From Gaertneriomyces semiglobifer (taxonomy: Eukaryota; Chytridiomycota; Chytridiomycetes; Spizellomycetales; Spizellomycetaceae), in contig JAHLKF010000050.1 of assembly GCA_025558075.1 (NCBI GenBank), positions 1 to 42,237 on the forward strand: a DNA stretch of 42,237 bases, given 5' to 3'. The notes under the pieces are model-generated. The model was given only the letters and a program-made list of their open reading frames with translations, was not told the origin of the DNA and searched no databases. The first letter of the stretch is position 1, and each line of letters opens with the position of its first letter. The position numbers were made by a program, and so were the translations under genes. Of this stretch, positions 22,901 to 33,612 are shown piece after piece.

Positions 22901-24038
22901 TAGAGGTCTGGTCGAGCACAGAAGGTGCCGTGAATGAGATTGCACTGTCGATCCTAACAGGGACCGTGACTCCAGGACTAGTAGTAGTCATATTCGTCCC
23001 TCCAGTCGCATTCTCAGCACCACTTGGTGCCGCCACTGCACTACGCAACTTGATAACCGCGACCGCAAAAGTCACAAAGTTCTCCAACGCTTCAACAAAC
23101 AGCATCGCGCATTTCACCACGGCCCCATACACAGCACTTCCACCTTCTCCTCGCTTAACGCGTTTCACTCCCGCAATCACTCCCCTCGTGGCTTCCCATA
23201 ATCCCTCACATACACCCTGATATGCCTCCACATCCTTTTGTGCCTTGCACCCTTCCAATATCGTCTCGTTGTGCATCGACACCAGATATTCAATCGTTGA
23301 TGCCAGATCTCGCGAGGCGGAGAGGACGTGGGATAGCACAGATTTCGCATTCAACGCGGAACGATCAGTCGATTGGGACCGACGCCCTTTGGACGACGAC
23401 GAGCGGCTCCGCGATTCTGTCGGAGATATCGGGCGAAGGAGAAGGTGAGGAGTGTGGATCAGTATAGTGAGAAGGTAGTACTCAATGGCTTCGAACGGTT
23501 TCGACAGCAAGCTCGGACTGGGGCCCATTACTTTCGTTCCGCTTTTCTTATTTAAGTTAGCGTGGGACAGGGCTGGCGTGGACGCGGACCCGTGAAACAT
23601 CTCTCCCGCTTCTGCTTTCTCCAAGTTTCTCAACACCTCTAATACCGGTCGGATTTCTTCTGGGACCAACAAGCCCGTCATTCCTTTCATCTCTGTATAC
23701 ATCAGAGTCTCATCACACACTGATACAGGACTCATATCGCGACCAGTTCCGGTACTTCTCGAGCGACTCCGCACATCCAAACTCCGAACGGTGGGCGTCG
23801 CAGGCGACCGGCCCCTTCTTAATCCAAAGGCCGTACTCGCTATAGCATTTTGATGGTGCGAAACGAGTTCCGCAATCCGTTTCCATGCTGCGTCAGTGGC
23901 TGGATCGAGATCGACTGTCTGTGGGGAGATGCGACGAAGGAGGAATTCGATGAGGTCCAATTGGGAAGAAAGGGGAAACGTATCGACTAGATCAAGGAGT
24001 TGGGGGATGGTGGTGGGCGAGGTGTCGAGGAGTTTCAT
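19974..24038 (-). CDS. Ras guanine-nucleotide exchange factor (RasGEF_N + CDC25 domains), intronless
   Basis: One uninterrupted exon of 1354 codons, unusual here because almost all neighbours have introns. Residues 1-800 are helical at the start (LLDLVDTFPLSSQLDLIEFL) and then long, Ser/Thr-rich and probably disordered. Residues ~808-925 are a RasGEF_N domain (GTLEKLVTRLADENGWDNEF, VDDFVRCCGFWMGSAALW, ARWVRLRIHDF). Residues ~1000-1346 are the catalytic CDC25 domain: VARYLTVVDVRLMRSISVED, then SRANLLRNYLILELC, LVDVAFHLLALRNLHSCFFV, VSALQSVAVARLKRTW and PCLAVVLKDGTF. An acidic Thr-rich insert of ~45 residues interrupts the domain before RLINFDKYRTLTRILSRY. It should activate a Ras/Rap-type GTPase in signalling to growth or morphogenesis; which GTPase is not visible. 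Confidence 0.9.
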   Translation of the reverse strand: MKLLDTSPTTIPQLLDLVDTFPLSSQLDLIEFLLRRISPQTVDLDPATDAAWKRIAELVSHHQNAIASTAFGLRRGRSPATPTVRSLDVRSRSRSTGTGRDMSPVSVCDETLMYTEMKGMTGLLVPEEIRPVLEVLRNLEKAEAGEMFHGSASTPALSHANLNKKSGTKVMGPSPSLLSKPFEAIEYYLLTILIHTPHLLLRPISPTESRSRSSSSKGRRSQSTDRSALNAKSVLSHVLSASRDLASTIEYLVSMHNETILEGCKAQKDVEAYQGVCEGLWEATRGVIAGVKRVKRGEGGSAVYGAVVKCAMLFVEALENFVTFAVAVIKLRSAVAAPSGAENATGGTNMTTTSPGVTVPVRIDSAISFTAPSVLDQTSTYLQAPTPQRTTSQSSYQSSQNSPHRPATPTMDSPQRPGSNSSFTARIRHRLTQLTDRRISVGSTHSHSSVSSSSSEEGSLPTRVSQTSHQSDAEPSGNGNIGKRRGKSVDIPRKAGTYKVERTSLDALRPTTGTSPRIGRKATKKSESGLRRSFSATRDRDEEDAVDGVKRETNESEGQMIKHITHDTVPLLPDLSFEAKTGVGVEWLTDVFNLSDTQPLMAVSPAVAEAASRHKHAHRGHARNLSSSSLLSVQSLTSVHSATLLPMNEEWRVRVPTDIKENEAPYAYDVKRWSTNLSLNGLPTSPTRKGTEATGDSPKTLTDSGTVKPEADTVMFESLRTLRMNPGSIPTFDSQGVQIGVLEGGRFTTTPTAAFSATRTTFAVAGPQQTGTVSNATPSEHISIHGNHLHLHLSSQSHPDSDSRPSSQTVLIMELTPTTGKLHIVAGTLEKLVTRLADENGWDNEFVDDFVRCCGFWMGSAALWRCLMARWDVDVGASEEQPQKEDLGAAVGEGTSVGESPRQHHELRHVIKRKVLAVIARWVRLRIHDFSNTSDLHEELVAFLAAAESEGYATDVLRIRRGFVTACLKHARRAKAAMIAWKGYGGSVCPFPIKEGDALCEDTPLLALDARDVARYLTVVDVRLMRSISVEDYIDKLNKSHHLNKSVKDVGGSGSGSGSDQLDSVDILISRANLLRNYLILELCTLTSKKARRRLLEKLVDVAFHLLALRNLHSCFFVVSALQSVAVARLKRTWEGVKGEARERWKRVESAMDVGGNMKGMREALKFAEGAGGGAVPCLAVVLKDGTFVVEGNRDWVDVEHQEMESPSSDNMVTDTKTDAVPADSTTDTETSTPTATTTTTTECVNTSDSAHSVTRLINFDKYRTLTRILSRYISHVEAYTFPSLASTSASSSSSASVSDGGFSIPFDSSSFYGLDHVRAVVESRMRWSDDERYEGDVGKWAWECAGRCGGEEE

Positions 24039-26258
24039 TGTTGGTATATCTGTACGTCGTTTTGAGGTGGGTAATTCTTATGAGGTTTATATCCTTTTTC
24101 TCTCTTCTTTCTCAGTCCGGGGTCTTTTATTCCAGATTCCAAATAATAACCAAATTATGAGGTATTGTTCAAGATAATCAATTCAGTGCAAGTCAGCCTT
24201 CAAGTCCAAGTCCACAGCAAAAAAGCTCGTGTAGATGTTACTCTAATCTCGATCCAGAGGTCATATCCGCTCCTCTATAGCGAGCGAGACCCATCGAAGC
24301 CCAGTCACCAGTTTATAGAGTCAAACCCTCGTAGGCGCACACAGGTGAATCAAGTTGAGCTGGGTGAAGATTTGAGGTCTCACTGCCGAGAGCGGAACGG
24401 ACTGGGTGGACGCACTGCTCTATTGACAGTTTACCAGATCAGTTAGCCGTTGCTCTTCGTAAAAGAATGGGAAATTGACGATCAATGAACGGGATGGGTG
24501 AAGTGAGTTGGTGGTGCGGGACAAGCACGGCAATTGCATGCAGCAACGCACTTTGTACTATTGGCGTTCCTGAAACTGGCTTCAAGGAGTGGTGGCTGAA
24601 GGAACCTGTTGACCTCTTCGTTCTTCTCCAATAGTCTGACTCTACTCTTTGCTATGCACGGGTCGCTGTCAAGGGGAAGAGCAATACCGTTTTTGACGCT
24701 CACAATTCTAGTACTTCGAATTTGTCGAATGGCGACGGGTTGTCGACTCGAACGGGCGTGTCACGTGGACAGCAAAGTGCACGTGAATCTGCTCATGTGA
24801 TTAAAAACACGCTCAGAGTTATTGGGGTTTTGAGCCAAGACAGCTACATCCTGGTCTCCCGGCAGGAAGATCTCAAAAAACTTGATTCTTTGACATTGCA
24901 TAAAGCATGTGCGTGTTCGTTGGTTTGGGAGTATGTTGGCATGGCCAGCTTCAGCTGTCAAGCTGTCGAACAAGATGAAAAGTCGTCCAGCGTTCAAAAT
25001 GTATGTGTGCAGAATTAGAACCGCGCGACAGCGCGTCTGCTTATGTTACGTAAACACCTGTTTACTGAGGAATTCCTTTGCGTTGAGCATGCGTGACATC
25101 GGGAACACATCGGTTTGGACCCCGACATAACGCAGTAGGCAACGCTATTCTTAGTGGCCTGCGGAATATGCAGGTGAAGGCTGTGCACTACAGATCCCGC
25201 GTTGGAATACTGATTCGCGCACGTAACAAGACGAAACGAATAGTCATGAAGACGAGAAAGCTGTGCGAGGGACGAGGTTTCTGGTACTATACGGAGCTCT
25301 CTGCGTATTTATGTTGGAAGATGGAGATTGATCATTATCCGTTTGCTCGAGACTGTCGTCACGAATATGGCGAGAACACTTCCCCTGCTCTCTCGGACTT
25401 GTTGGGTCATTCAACAGCAGAGGGGCTGGTTGAATGACAAAATGATCACCGCAACGAGATGCAGATCGATCAATGCGTGGGCCCACATGGCGCGCAGAAA
25501 ATTGTCAAGTCGCCGTGGACCTGTATTAAGCTGTAGATAGCTGCTTTAGACAGTGAAAAGCGTCCAACCGCTCCCTCCCGTTCCGCCCCTCCGACCCGGA
25601 TACAATGGCGAAAAGTAACAATTTTATAAAACATTCTCGGAAAAGAGTTTTGCTTACGGCGATAGCGTCCACTCGTTTGTTTGAAGGCACAAAATGCTGG
25701 TACCAAACTCGTTGGAGTAAAGACGGAGTAAACAATTTGTAAGCAAACTGAATAGGACGTTACCTGCCGTACAAATGCAGTGTCCTGGGCTGTGGGTGCG
25801 TTCCAGGACATGATGAAAACGTTTCCGACCTGCATTTGCCTTGTTCTGAGCATGATGAAGTGACGTAGGGAAGACGATTGAGGAAGGCCCGCTGTTTGTG
25901 AAAACGCACCCAGAAAGTTGGACAGACACGATGAACGGCAGTGCAAATGTAGAATGTTGAGACCATTTCATTACGGCGCAAAAACGTAAGTAGGGAAAGC
26001 AGCTGCTTCTTCCCGAGGGAAGCAGTTTGTGCTGTTTGGAGAGACATGACTCTAAGCGCTACACTTCCCTGGTAACAACATTCTGTGTATAAAAAGAAAG
26101 ACACCCTGGTGGCGCCTCTCTCATGCTCAGATACCAGCACAAACATAACAACGGATGTCAGGTCTATCAACAACTACGTCTGTATCAAGATGAGGTCGCG
26201 CACACTCTCAAAGTTCTACTCTACCATCTATCTACGCGTCTAGCTAATGCGATGAGGC
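24039..26258. other. 2.2 kb region without a confident gene
   Basis: Short ORFs occur on both strands, none long. Two look mildly protein-like on the minus strand (24997-24761 and 25486-25244), and a possible three-exon small gene can be traced at 25853-25411 (see findings). TGTATAAAAAG at 26084-26094 is a plus-strand TATA-like element with no convincing gene after it. The region may hold decayed coding sequence. Confidence 0.4.
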
Positions 26259-28160
26259 TCAAATTATGTTCGCGCGTTCGCTCTTGGTCACTCTCTCGAT
26301 GTAATCGGGCCAGAGCTCACACCAGATGTGCTGGATATTGACCCCTTGCATGTTTTCGGGGCAAAACCCATCCTTGCGTGCGCGGGCTTCGTACGCTTCA
26401 AACGTCTGCGTAAATTCTTTCCCGCCAAGCTCATTCAAGCGGGACCTCCATTCATCGGCAGGATGCTCCCAGGGATATTGGCGATGCTGAGCAATATTGA
26501 GGTAAAGAATGTCGTCGAGACGAAGTTGCCCAAGGGAATCGAGGAATCGGAGGTTATCGAGGCAAGGAGCTGTACGACGTACTGGGCTTCCGGACTCTAG
26601 GTAACCGATGTACTCGGACTGGGAACCATTAAGACTGTTGGCCCCTATGATAATGGCTGGCGATGTCCTGGATGTGTTCGATAGTGCACAAGCTTGTTCC
26701 GGAGTAAGGTAGCGTAGTTTGTGCTTCAGCCGAGGCAGGATGGCGTGATCTTGGAGGATAAAGCCGTTCTCTCGGGATGCTTTCTGTCAGCAACATGCAT
26801 AATTGGCAAATGAAGAGAGCTGGGACGTGGAGTGGGATTACCAAACCTTACCTGTACTTGGGGCTTATGCTTTGCAAATCGTAGTTTTGGTAATTTGAGA
26901 TTTTCAAAGAAGCTCAGAATCTTCTGCGCGTGATACTCCAGAAATCGCTTGCCTGAAACGAATATGGTCTGACTCGGGCTTGGTGCATGATGCGAGGTAT
27001 CGGATGCTGAGAGCGTCTGGAGGCCATTATTCCCCCCTGCAATGAAGAAATTATCGTGGTAATGTGATCCCGAACAAAACCGGCGAACGTGCAGAAGAGT
27101 TGTTGTATTGTCTGCGTCCCAGTAGGCCACGAGGGGGAGAAATCCAACAAAACAGGCGCAGGTAAGAATATTCTTTGGAGACTTGGCTAAAGTTCCGGTG
27201 ACCAGCCTAGGTTATAGTGTGCGCAAAGATGCAGTGTTAGCAATTTTTGGTAAAGAGTGGCTGCGAGAAATACTGACTTTAACATCTCCAAATTGCTCTT
27301 TCCATCATAGTCGGCGTCGGCATTCTTTGCCAAGTGCTTGAGATAAGCCATGCTTACAGATGAAACATGTTGCTGCATGTGTTTGAATTCGTGGCGAACT
27401 CGTTTATTGTCAAGCACCGGATCTGCATCAATCGTCAGCCGGCCCATCAACACTCCGTTTTTAAGCTCTATGGCCATATGCTTTCGAAGGACATACGCGA
27501 ACGTCAGGAACTTTGCCGCTGTGTAGATCGACATTGTAGGGATAAGCTCGCTTCCGAGCATATATTCTGCATCATCAGGAATAACTTGAAGTTCAAGAGT
27601 CGCTTGAAAAGAGTGAATCGTCATGCTGTTTGGGCTCAACTTGGGAAACAGCGCCGCCTACGCCAATGAAGGAAAGTTTAGAAGGGGTTCGAAGCTCATC
27701 GCAGACCTGTTGATAATGGAATTTGAAACCTTACTTTTTGTCGCGGATTTACCAGCCATTCCTTCATACTGTTCCGAATGTTCTCAATCTTTCCCTTGGC
27801 TTTCATGACGGCGTCCAATAAGTCTGCAAGGGCCCGCCGGCCACTCGCAGCAGCATCGCCATGGGAGGAGAACTGCTTTACGAGCGCAAGAACAATCTGT
27901 CCGCGAAATTGACAGCCACAATCGGCAACATGCGCATCGAAGGCTTGGAGACCGACATTGTTAGAAGGCTCTACCCCGGCAACTGAGGTTTCTCGCTTTA
28001 CACCCATGACCTTATAGCAAGCGTCTAAAAACGTGGCAACCGCCGCGCTTGCATCGTCAAGCCCGCGTTCCAAGCTGGTCAGATGCTCTACATAGGTGCC
28101 GCGAGCTAAGCGCTTGCTGCCGTCGGGATTGTTGGAGGTAGAAAATACGTAGATGGACAT
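26259..28160 (-). CDS. Orphan multi-exon gene, function unknown; middle splicing unresolved
   Basis: Exon 1 is 28160-27735 (MSIYVFSTSNNPDGSKRL..., 142 codons). A 77-nt phase-0 intron (GTAAGG...GGCGTAG) leads to exon 2 from 27657 (AALFPKLSPNSMTIHSFQ), open to a stop at 27187 or spliced from 27274 (GTATTT...CCTAG, 67 nt). A third coding block is open from about 27211 to 26852, and its first bases must be trimmed by a junction that I cannot fix. A 68-nt phase-0 intron (26851-26784, GTAAGG...CTGACAG) leads to the last exon 26783-26259, 174 codons, which has no internal start and ends SERANII. The protein would be ~430-470 residues, soluble, without recognisable domains. It might also be two genes, or a gene with a frameshift. 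TATAAAG at 28217-28211 fits as its promoter. Confidence 0.5.
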
Positions 28161-29119
28161 GGGTTCTTTCGAATAGGCTGACCCTGCAACGAAGTGAAGA
28201 AGATGCTTGGCTTTATATTGTCAGCCTTTCCTGTGACGAGATAGTTCTTACGCACAATCATTCCCTGAAAGGGCGGAAATTTCGCCCAAGAGCGGAATAA
28301 TTGTGCGTTTGCGGGAAGTGGACATATTCCCTGTCGATATCGTCATCAACGAATCCACGTTTGGGGCACGTTTGAGAGACAGAATGTAAGCGGAGGTGAA
28401 GTTTTACCCCTTGGTGGTTTTCGGCGGTACCTTTTGAATTGTGCATCTACGCAGACTTGAAAGCCATGCGGCATGGCGATTGCGGTTGATACTTGATTCT
28501 GTGCCCGGACCTGTCGCACTACGTTCCTTTACTGGCCATCGGACGCGGCCAAAGCAGACGCTGTATGTTTTCGAGGAGCTCAGCAGTGCGTCCACTAGCA
28601 CGAAAGATGAATTTTCTTTGTGGAAATCGCACTCTCTGATAACACCAGCGGATGGGCTGGTGGATTTTTTGGTATGTAAAGCTCATCACATGCGCTGTGC
28701 AGTTGTAGGTTGTAGGTAGACGGTGGAGAAGTTATTAGCGGAAGTAAGGAATCTCCAAACGGCGGGCATGGAGAAAGCGGCGGCATCGAGAACGCGGCGG
28801 CCACCGCGCGTATCAGATCAGCCCGGAGAATTTCTCAGGAGTGTTCTTTTTTTTCATTCGCAATTTTTTTTTTCTAAAATTCCAAAACAACATCGCTGCG
28901 CCCTCCGAGGTTGCGGCCGGTCATTTCTCGAATTTGACCGTCCCCCGATTATTAACGGTGTACGCGCGGTATCTGCCTCTGAGAGCATGACACGTTTACA
29001 TCTCAACGCTGCCACACCTACTATGGGATGGCATTCAGCATCTCAAATAAGTTGATGCCTTTCATCAAACTGCCCGTCGCAAATGGGCGATCTAGCTGCC
29101 GTTTAGCATTGCATCTTCT
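28161..29119. other. Divergent intergenic region between orphan gene and MFS transporter
   Basis: 959 bp with the minus-strand TATAAAG at 28217-28211. On the plus strand, 28455-28719 is an open frame without ATG that joins in frame, across a 69-nt intron-like stretch (28386-28454), with an upstream open segment. I list it only as a finding. T-rich runs lie at 28848-28876. CCTCCGAGG at 28903 resembles motifs in the cluster promoters. Confidence 0.4.
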
Positions 29120-30925
29120 ATGATGACTTTCGACACCACCAAAAGCATCGACACACCCATGGCATCAGAGGCAGAAGAGCACGCCAAAGTGGGCGTGGTC
29201 GGGGTTGCTTCCAAGGAAGCGGATGATGTCCAAATTCAGGTCTTGGCAGCCGCAGAAGAGAAAGTGGAATTCGCGAATACTGAAGCATCCTCAACACCTA
29301 AGAATGCGCTCACATTGATTATTGCTGCGTGAGTTCCTGTCCATCACGTCATGCTGACTGCCAATACGAGGCACTGATTGCTCCGCATTTGTCTTGCTTC
29401 TGATGCTGGTTAGCCTTATGATCTGCAACCTTCTCGTTGCTCTGGACCAGACAATTGTCGCTACGGCCGCTCCCAGTATCTCGGATGCCTTGAAGAGTTT
29501 CGATCAGCTTACCTGGATTGCGACCGCTTACATGCTCACCCAAACCGCCATACAGCCTCTTTATGGTCAGATGGCCACCCTTGTTGGTTCTTCCACAACT
29601 CTGATGTTTGCCGTCTGCACCTTCCTGGTGGGTTCCGCGCTATGCGGCGCAGCAGTCAGCATGACTATGTTGATCGTAGCTCGGGCAATCGCTGGCATTG
29701 GAGGTGGAGGCGTTCAGACCATGAGTCTCATCATCGTCGCCGATTTGGTTCCCGAAATACAGAGGCCAAAGTACATGTCGATTGTTACGTCTGTCTTCGC
29801 CCTTGCCAGTGTATTGGGCCCTCTTATGGGAGGAATATTTACTGAATATGTGGGATGGAGATGGATCTTTTACATCAATCTTCCGGTTGGTGCCCTGGCC
29901 ATACTGCTGCTATTCTTTGGATTGCGCAGGGCATCTTCCAACGCCACCAGCAACAACCCCGGAACCCTCACCATTAGGACCGTCGATTGGTTCGGATCCG
30001 CCAGTCTCATAGGCGCGACTGTTTGCCTTCTCTTAGCGTTAGACTGGGCGGGCACCAACGCGAATAAAAGCGGGATTATCGCGACCGCCGTTCTTTCGGC
30101 CGTCTCCGTGGTATCTTTCATTATTATTCAACTCAAAGTGCCCAAGCCTATTTTCCCGCTGCGCATGTTCAAGATTCGCAACGCCTCGTTTGCCATGTTT
30201 GGGTGTTTCTGTCTCGGTAGCTCCTTCTACGGTGGAGTATACTTTTACACCTTGTACTTCCAGGTAAGCCCGGGTGTTCTCACATTGATTGAAGGATGCA
30301 TGCTCATTGCCTTGCGTTGATGCATGATTACAATAGCAAGTGATGAAGGACACGCCTCTGATATCTGGAGTCAAGCTCTTTCCGATACTACTCCCTGTCG
30401 TAATCTTTTCAATGGCATCCGGCATATTTATCGCTAAGAAAGGCATCTACATCCCCGTCATTCAAGCAGGATTCGCCCTTTCTGCTCTTGGGTATGGTCT
30501 CTCCATCCTATTTGATGCCACCACAACGATAGGCAAGGTTGTTGGAATCACCTTGCTGGTTGGTATCGGAAGCGGATTGACTTTCCAAAACCTTATGATG
30601 CCGGCCCAGGCTTCAGTCGAGGGAAAGGACTTGTATGCTGTCATCGCCGGTTGTTCATTCTTGAGAAACCTCGGCGGCACGGTGGCTCTTGCGATTGAAG
30701 GGGCTGTCTATAACAGTAAGTTGGCCGACGCCATGCATCGCTACCCGTCTTCTCCAGTGAGTGTTGCCGCGACATGCGTTCTCATTGCGTAAAATTAATT
30801 GGATCCATCAGGAGCGTGCAAATGCAGACGCCATTCGTAACATTTTCTACATCATCACTGTATTTACCTGTGCCGGATTGTTGGCATCTCTCTTCTTCAA
30901 GCACATCCCGTTGAAGAAGAAATGA
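29120..30925 (+). CDS. MFS drug:H+ antiporter, DHA2-like
   Basis: Four exons: 29120-29328, 29414-30263, 30337-30756, 30812-30925 (introns 85, 73 and 55 nt, all GT-AG); 530 residues. A charged cytoplasmic N-terminus of ~60 residues precedes the first helix, which is completed across intron 1 (LTLIIAA|LMICNLLVALDQ). Family signs are ALDQTIVATAAPSI in helix 1, YMLTQTAIQPLYGQ, the antiporter motif SVLGPLMGGIFTEY and GWRWIFYINLPVG of DHA2 pumps. The motif-A loop (YGQMATLVGSSTT) lacks the usual Asp/Arg. About 14 hydrophobic segments are expected; the C-terminus is FKHIPLKKK. It probably exports a small molecule from the cell, plausibly the product of the cluster that follows. Confidence 0.92.
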
Positions 30926-31412
30926 AGGCGGGTTAAATGAGGAACTTAAAGATAGGAATATAATTATAAGGTTAGTCTTAAACCATTTCATAGAGTCTAT
31001 TGGCTATGCAGCAATATTATTTTGTAGAAGACTCTGTTCTCGACTGTTTCGACTTGATCTTGGAAAGCATTTGCGCACAACTGTGCGAGATGTAAGGCTC
31101 GCGCAGTTCACTTCATCAAGGTCGCCAGGTACCGTGATATGACGACAGTTGTCGGCTTCCAGTACCCCAGTTGATTGAAGGCTCAACCGTTTCTTTGTGT
31201 TGCGACACGGCCCAGTTGACCTTTGTTCAGATGGTATCTGCTACTGTGATATTGGAAGTCCGCCCGAAGGGTCGAGGATTGGTGCGTGCATCACCCATTT
31301 TGGGTGATGGAGATGGGAAGAAATCTAATGAAAATTTACATCTACATTGCCAACTACAAGCTACATCGCCCACTCTGATCTATGATATGATTCGCCATCA
31401 TTGTGTACGCCG
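30926..31412. other. Convergent intergenic region, no gene seen
   Basis: 487 bp between the 3' ends of the MFS gene and family X copy 1. No supported ORF, repeat or RNA. Confidence 0.4.
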
Positions 31413-31964
31413 TTAGTCCCAATCGATTGGTTGCTGAGCGGTAAGGGCTTGCTTCATCGCGTCCTTGAGTGTCACGCCGGCTTCGTCATATTTCGGCTTC
31501 AAGGCAACCTTGACATCATCGGTGAACAATTCCGGATGCTGACCAAGATACAGTGCCAAGACCATCAAGCGGCCCGGGTGAGCGCCGTCGATCCACTCCG
31601 GAATGGTGAAGAAATCAAAAAGGCCTGTTGAATACCATTATGATGGTCGGTCGAACGCATTGTTTTGACATTAGATAGCAAGACGTTACCAGAGTTTGCA
31701 AGAGCAGGAACGAAACCCTCCACGTCTTGAAGGATTTTTTGAATTGCAGGGTCCGACGCTGGTGTATCTTTTTCAACCAAGTCGTTGAAGATGTCTGAGT
31801 TCATCATTGTACAGAGAAATGACCCTTTGCGCAATCTGTCATATGCCATCTTATAACCGAGGAAACATGGTTGAGAAGAGTAGGTCAAGGAATACGTACG
31901 CGAAACCGTTCACCGGAGAGGCGACATGAACATCAGTGTCCTTTGTGATTTCATCGAGTTTCAT
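31413..31964 (-). CDS. Orphan family X, copy 1 (140 residues)
   Basis: Exons 31964-31900, 31835-31690 and 31624-31413, with introns of 64 nt (phase 2, GTACGT) and 65 nt (phase 1). The protein starts MKLDEITKDTDVHVASP. The core is LRKGSFLCTMMNSDIFNDL, then DPAIQKILQDVEGFVPAL, FFTIPEWIDGAHPGRLMVLA and LYLGQHPELFTDDVKVALKP, with a helical end (DAMKQALTAQQPIDWD). There is no signal peptide or membrane helix, so it is likely a small cytosolic all-helical protein. Copy 2 at 36566-37172 has the same exon plan, the same intron phases and an exon 2 of exactly equal length (146 nt). I do not recognise the family. It is divergent from the NmrA gene, with 490 bp between starts. Confidence 0.82.
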
Positions 31965-32454
31965 GATTGCTGACTCGAGGTGTTGCAGACCAAAAGTATG
32001 TAGATGGAGACTGATGGCATGCCTGGCAATATATAAATGTCTGTGGAAATCGCATACGTTCTATCTGCGATTCCACGAATAACGCCCGGTTTTTCGTGGA
32101 AAATGTCAAGTTACACAAGCGGAGTTTCTTCTCATCGGCCAGCCTCCGACGCGTTTATCGTATCTCAGTTACTCATCGATATTCTACCACCAAGTGCGCG
32201 GCCGTTTGTCGCAGCTTCCATCGGAGGCTGCCAGTATGATACTGCATTTGGGTTATTGTCTGATGCCACTCGGCTGGAGACGTCTCCCGCCGCAGGTGAT
32301 GTACAGTAGCTGCACTTACTGGCCGCCACCGGGAGGGCTGGTTGAATGCTGGACTATATCATTGAAATGTTCTTGCTGACAACATTCCGCTTGCACCTTA
32401 CACTCGCAAGCAAGGCTTCAATCCTACCTTCACGCTTAGAAAGTATCAAACAAA
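31965..32454. promoter_or_regulatory. Divergent promoter, family X copy 1 / NmrA-like
   Basis: 490 bp between divergent starts. TTTATATATTG on the minus strand (32027-32037) is a TATA candidate for family X copy 1. CAGCCTCCGA (32140-32149) and TCGGAGGCTG (32221-32230) are exact inverted copies and carry a CGG half-site, as many Zn2Cys6 regulators use. TGTGGAAATCGCA near 32041 and TGCGATTCCACGA near 32069 form an imperfect inverted pair. Confidence 0.5.
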
Positions 32455-33612
32455 ATGTCTCGGATTCTTGTGAGCGTTGCCGAGGGCTTAACCGGTAGGG
32501 CAGGCAACGTGTAGTCCTCTGAGGGCGTCCGTGTTCTGAAGACAATATGCTGAACGTAATGACTTTCATCCTGCAGGCTCTATGGTCATTCGCAATCTCC
32601 TTACCGAACCCCTTCGCAGCCGAGTTGGCAGCGTTGTCGCTGGAGTAACAGATCTCAAGGATCCCAACGTCTCTAAAATCAAAGATCTCGATGCAGAGAT
32701 TCAAGAAATCGACTGGAACAAGGATAACATGATTAAGGCTATGACTGGCGTTGATGCAGTCTTCTTCGTTTCGGACCCAAAGAAGATGAACGAAGACAGC
32801 GTCTTCGATGATAACACCAAGGCTTTCATCGATGCCGCAGAGGCAGCAAAGGTCAAATCGTTCCTTCTTTGGTCTATAAGTGGATGCGATTTAGAAGGTG
32901 CGCGTCATCTCAGCCGTTACCATGCCTTCGAAAAGTACCTTGGTTCCAAAACATTTTCACACGGCACCTGTATTGTTCGCGCGAATTTCTACAATGAGAC
33001 CCTCATGTACTACGGTGGAATGATTCGGGAAAACAACATCATGCAGTTGCCCGTGTCCCCTGACGCCCGTGTTGCTCCATTAGCCCTTGAGGTATGGCCG
33101 GACGAGGACAATCGAATTTGTCATTAAACGTATTGGCCAATCGCTAAATTACCATCATCCTCTCGTAAGAATGCCGGAAAAGCCGCTGCTCACATCCTCG
33201 CTTCTGGGTCGTCTGAGGCTCCCTTGGGTAAACACACCAACAAGCGCTACCACATTACTGGACCGGAAAGTCTTCCCGTAAGAAGCTTTGCCGAAGCCTA
33301 CAACCGCGCATTCGACAAGCAAGTTACATACAAACCTGTCTCCATTGAGCAAGGTCATGCCGATTTCAAGTCTTTGCAGAGCTTCTGGAAGTTTAGCGAT
33401 TATCAAATCGAAGTGTGAGTACGTCCAGCGAATCATAGATACTTTTTCGCTGACCAAGATTCAACGGTAGTTTGCTGGAAAACTGGCGAGTGATCAGTGA
33501 AGGACACTCTGATTTCCAGACGGAGGATTATGCCACCATCACTGGCGAGAACCCCATGTCGCTGGAGGAGTGGTACAAGAAGATGCGCCACATGTTTATT
33601 CCCGTCAACTAA
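32455..33612 (+). CDS. NmrA-like NAD(P)-binding protein
   Basis: Four exons: 32455-32494, 32577-33091, 33170-33414, 33471-33612 (introns 82, 78 and 56 nt); 313 residues. The N-terminus MSRILVSVAEGLTG|SMVIRNLL is a Rossmann first strand with a glycine loop, completed across intron 1. Then VVAGVTDLKD, VDAVFFVSDP, FLLWSISGCDLEG, SRYHAFEKYL and TCIVRANFYNE follow the NmrA/atypical SDR layout; the SDR Tyr-x3-Lys is replaced by H-x3-K. The C-terminal part (HITGPESLPVRSFAEAYN) is the usual substrate-side domain. The family includes redox-sensing regulators and reductases such as isoflavone or phenylcoumaran reductase types; which one applies is not visible. The acceptor of intron 2 (CTCTCGTAAG) is the weakest site. 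Confidence 0.85.
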
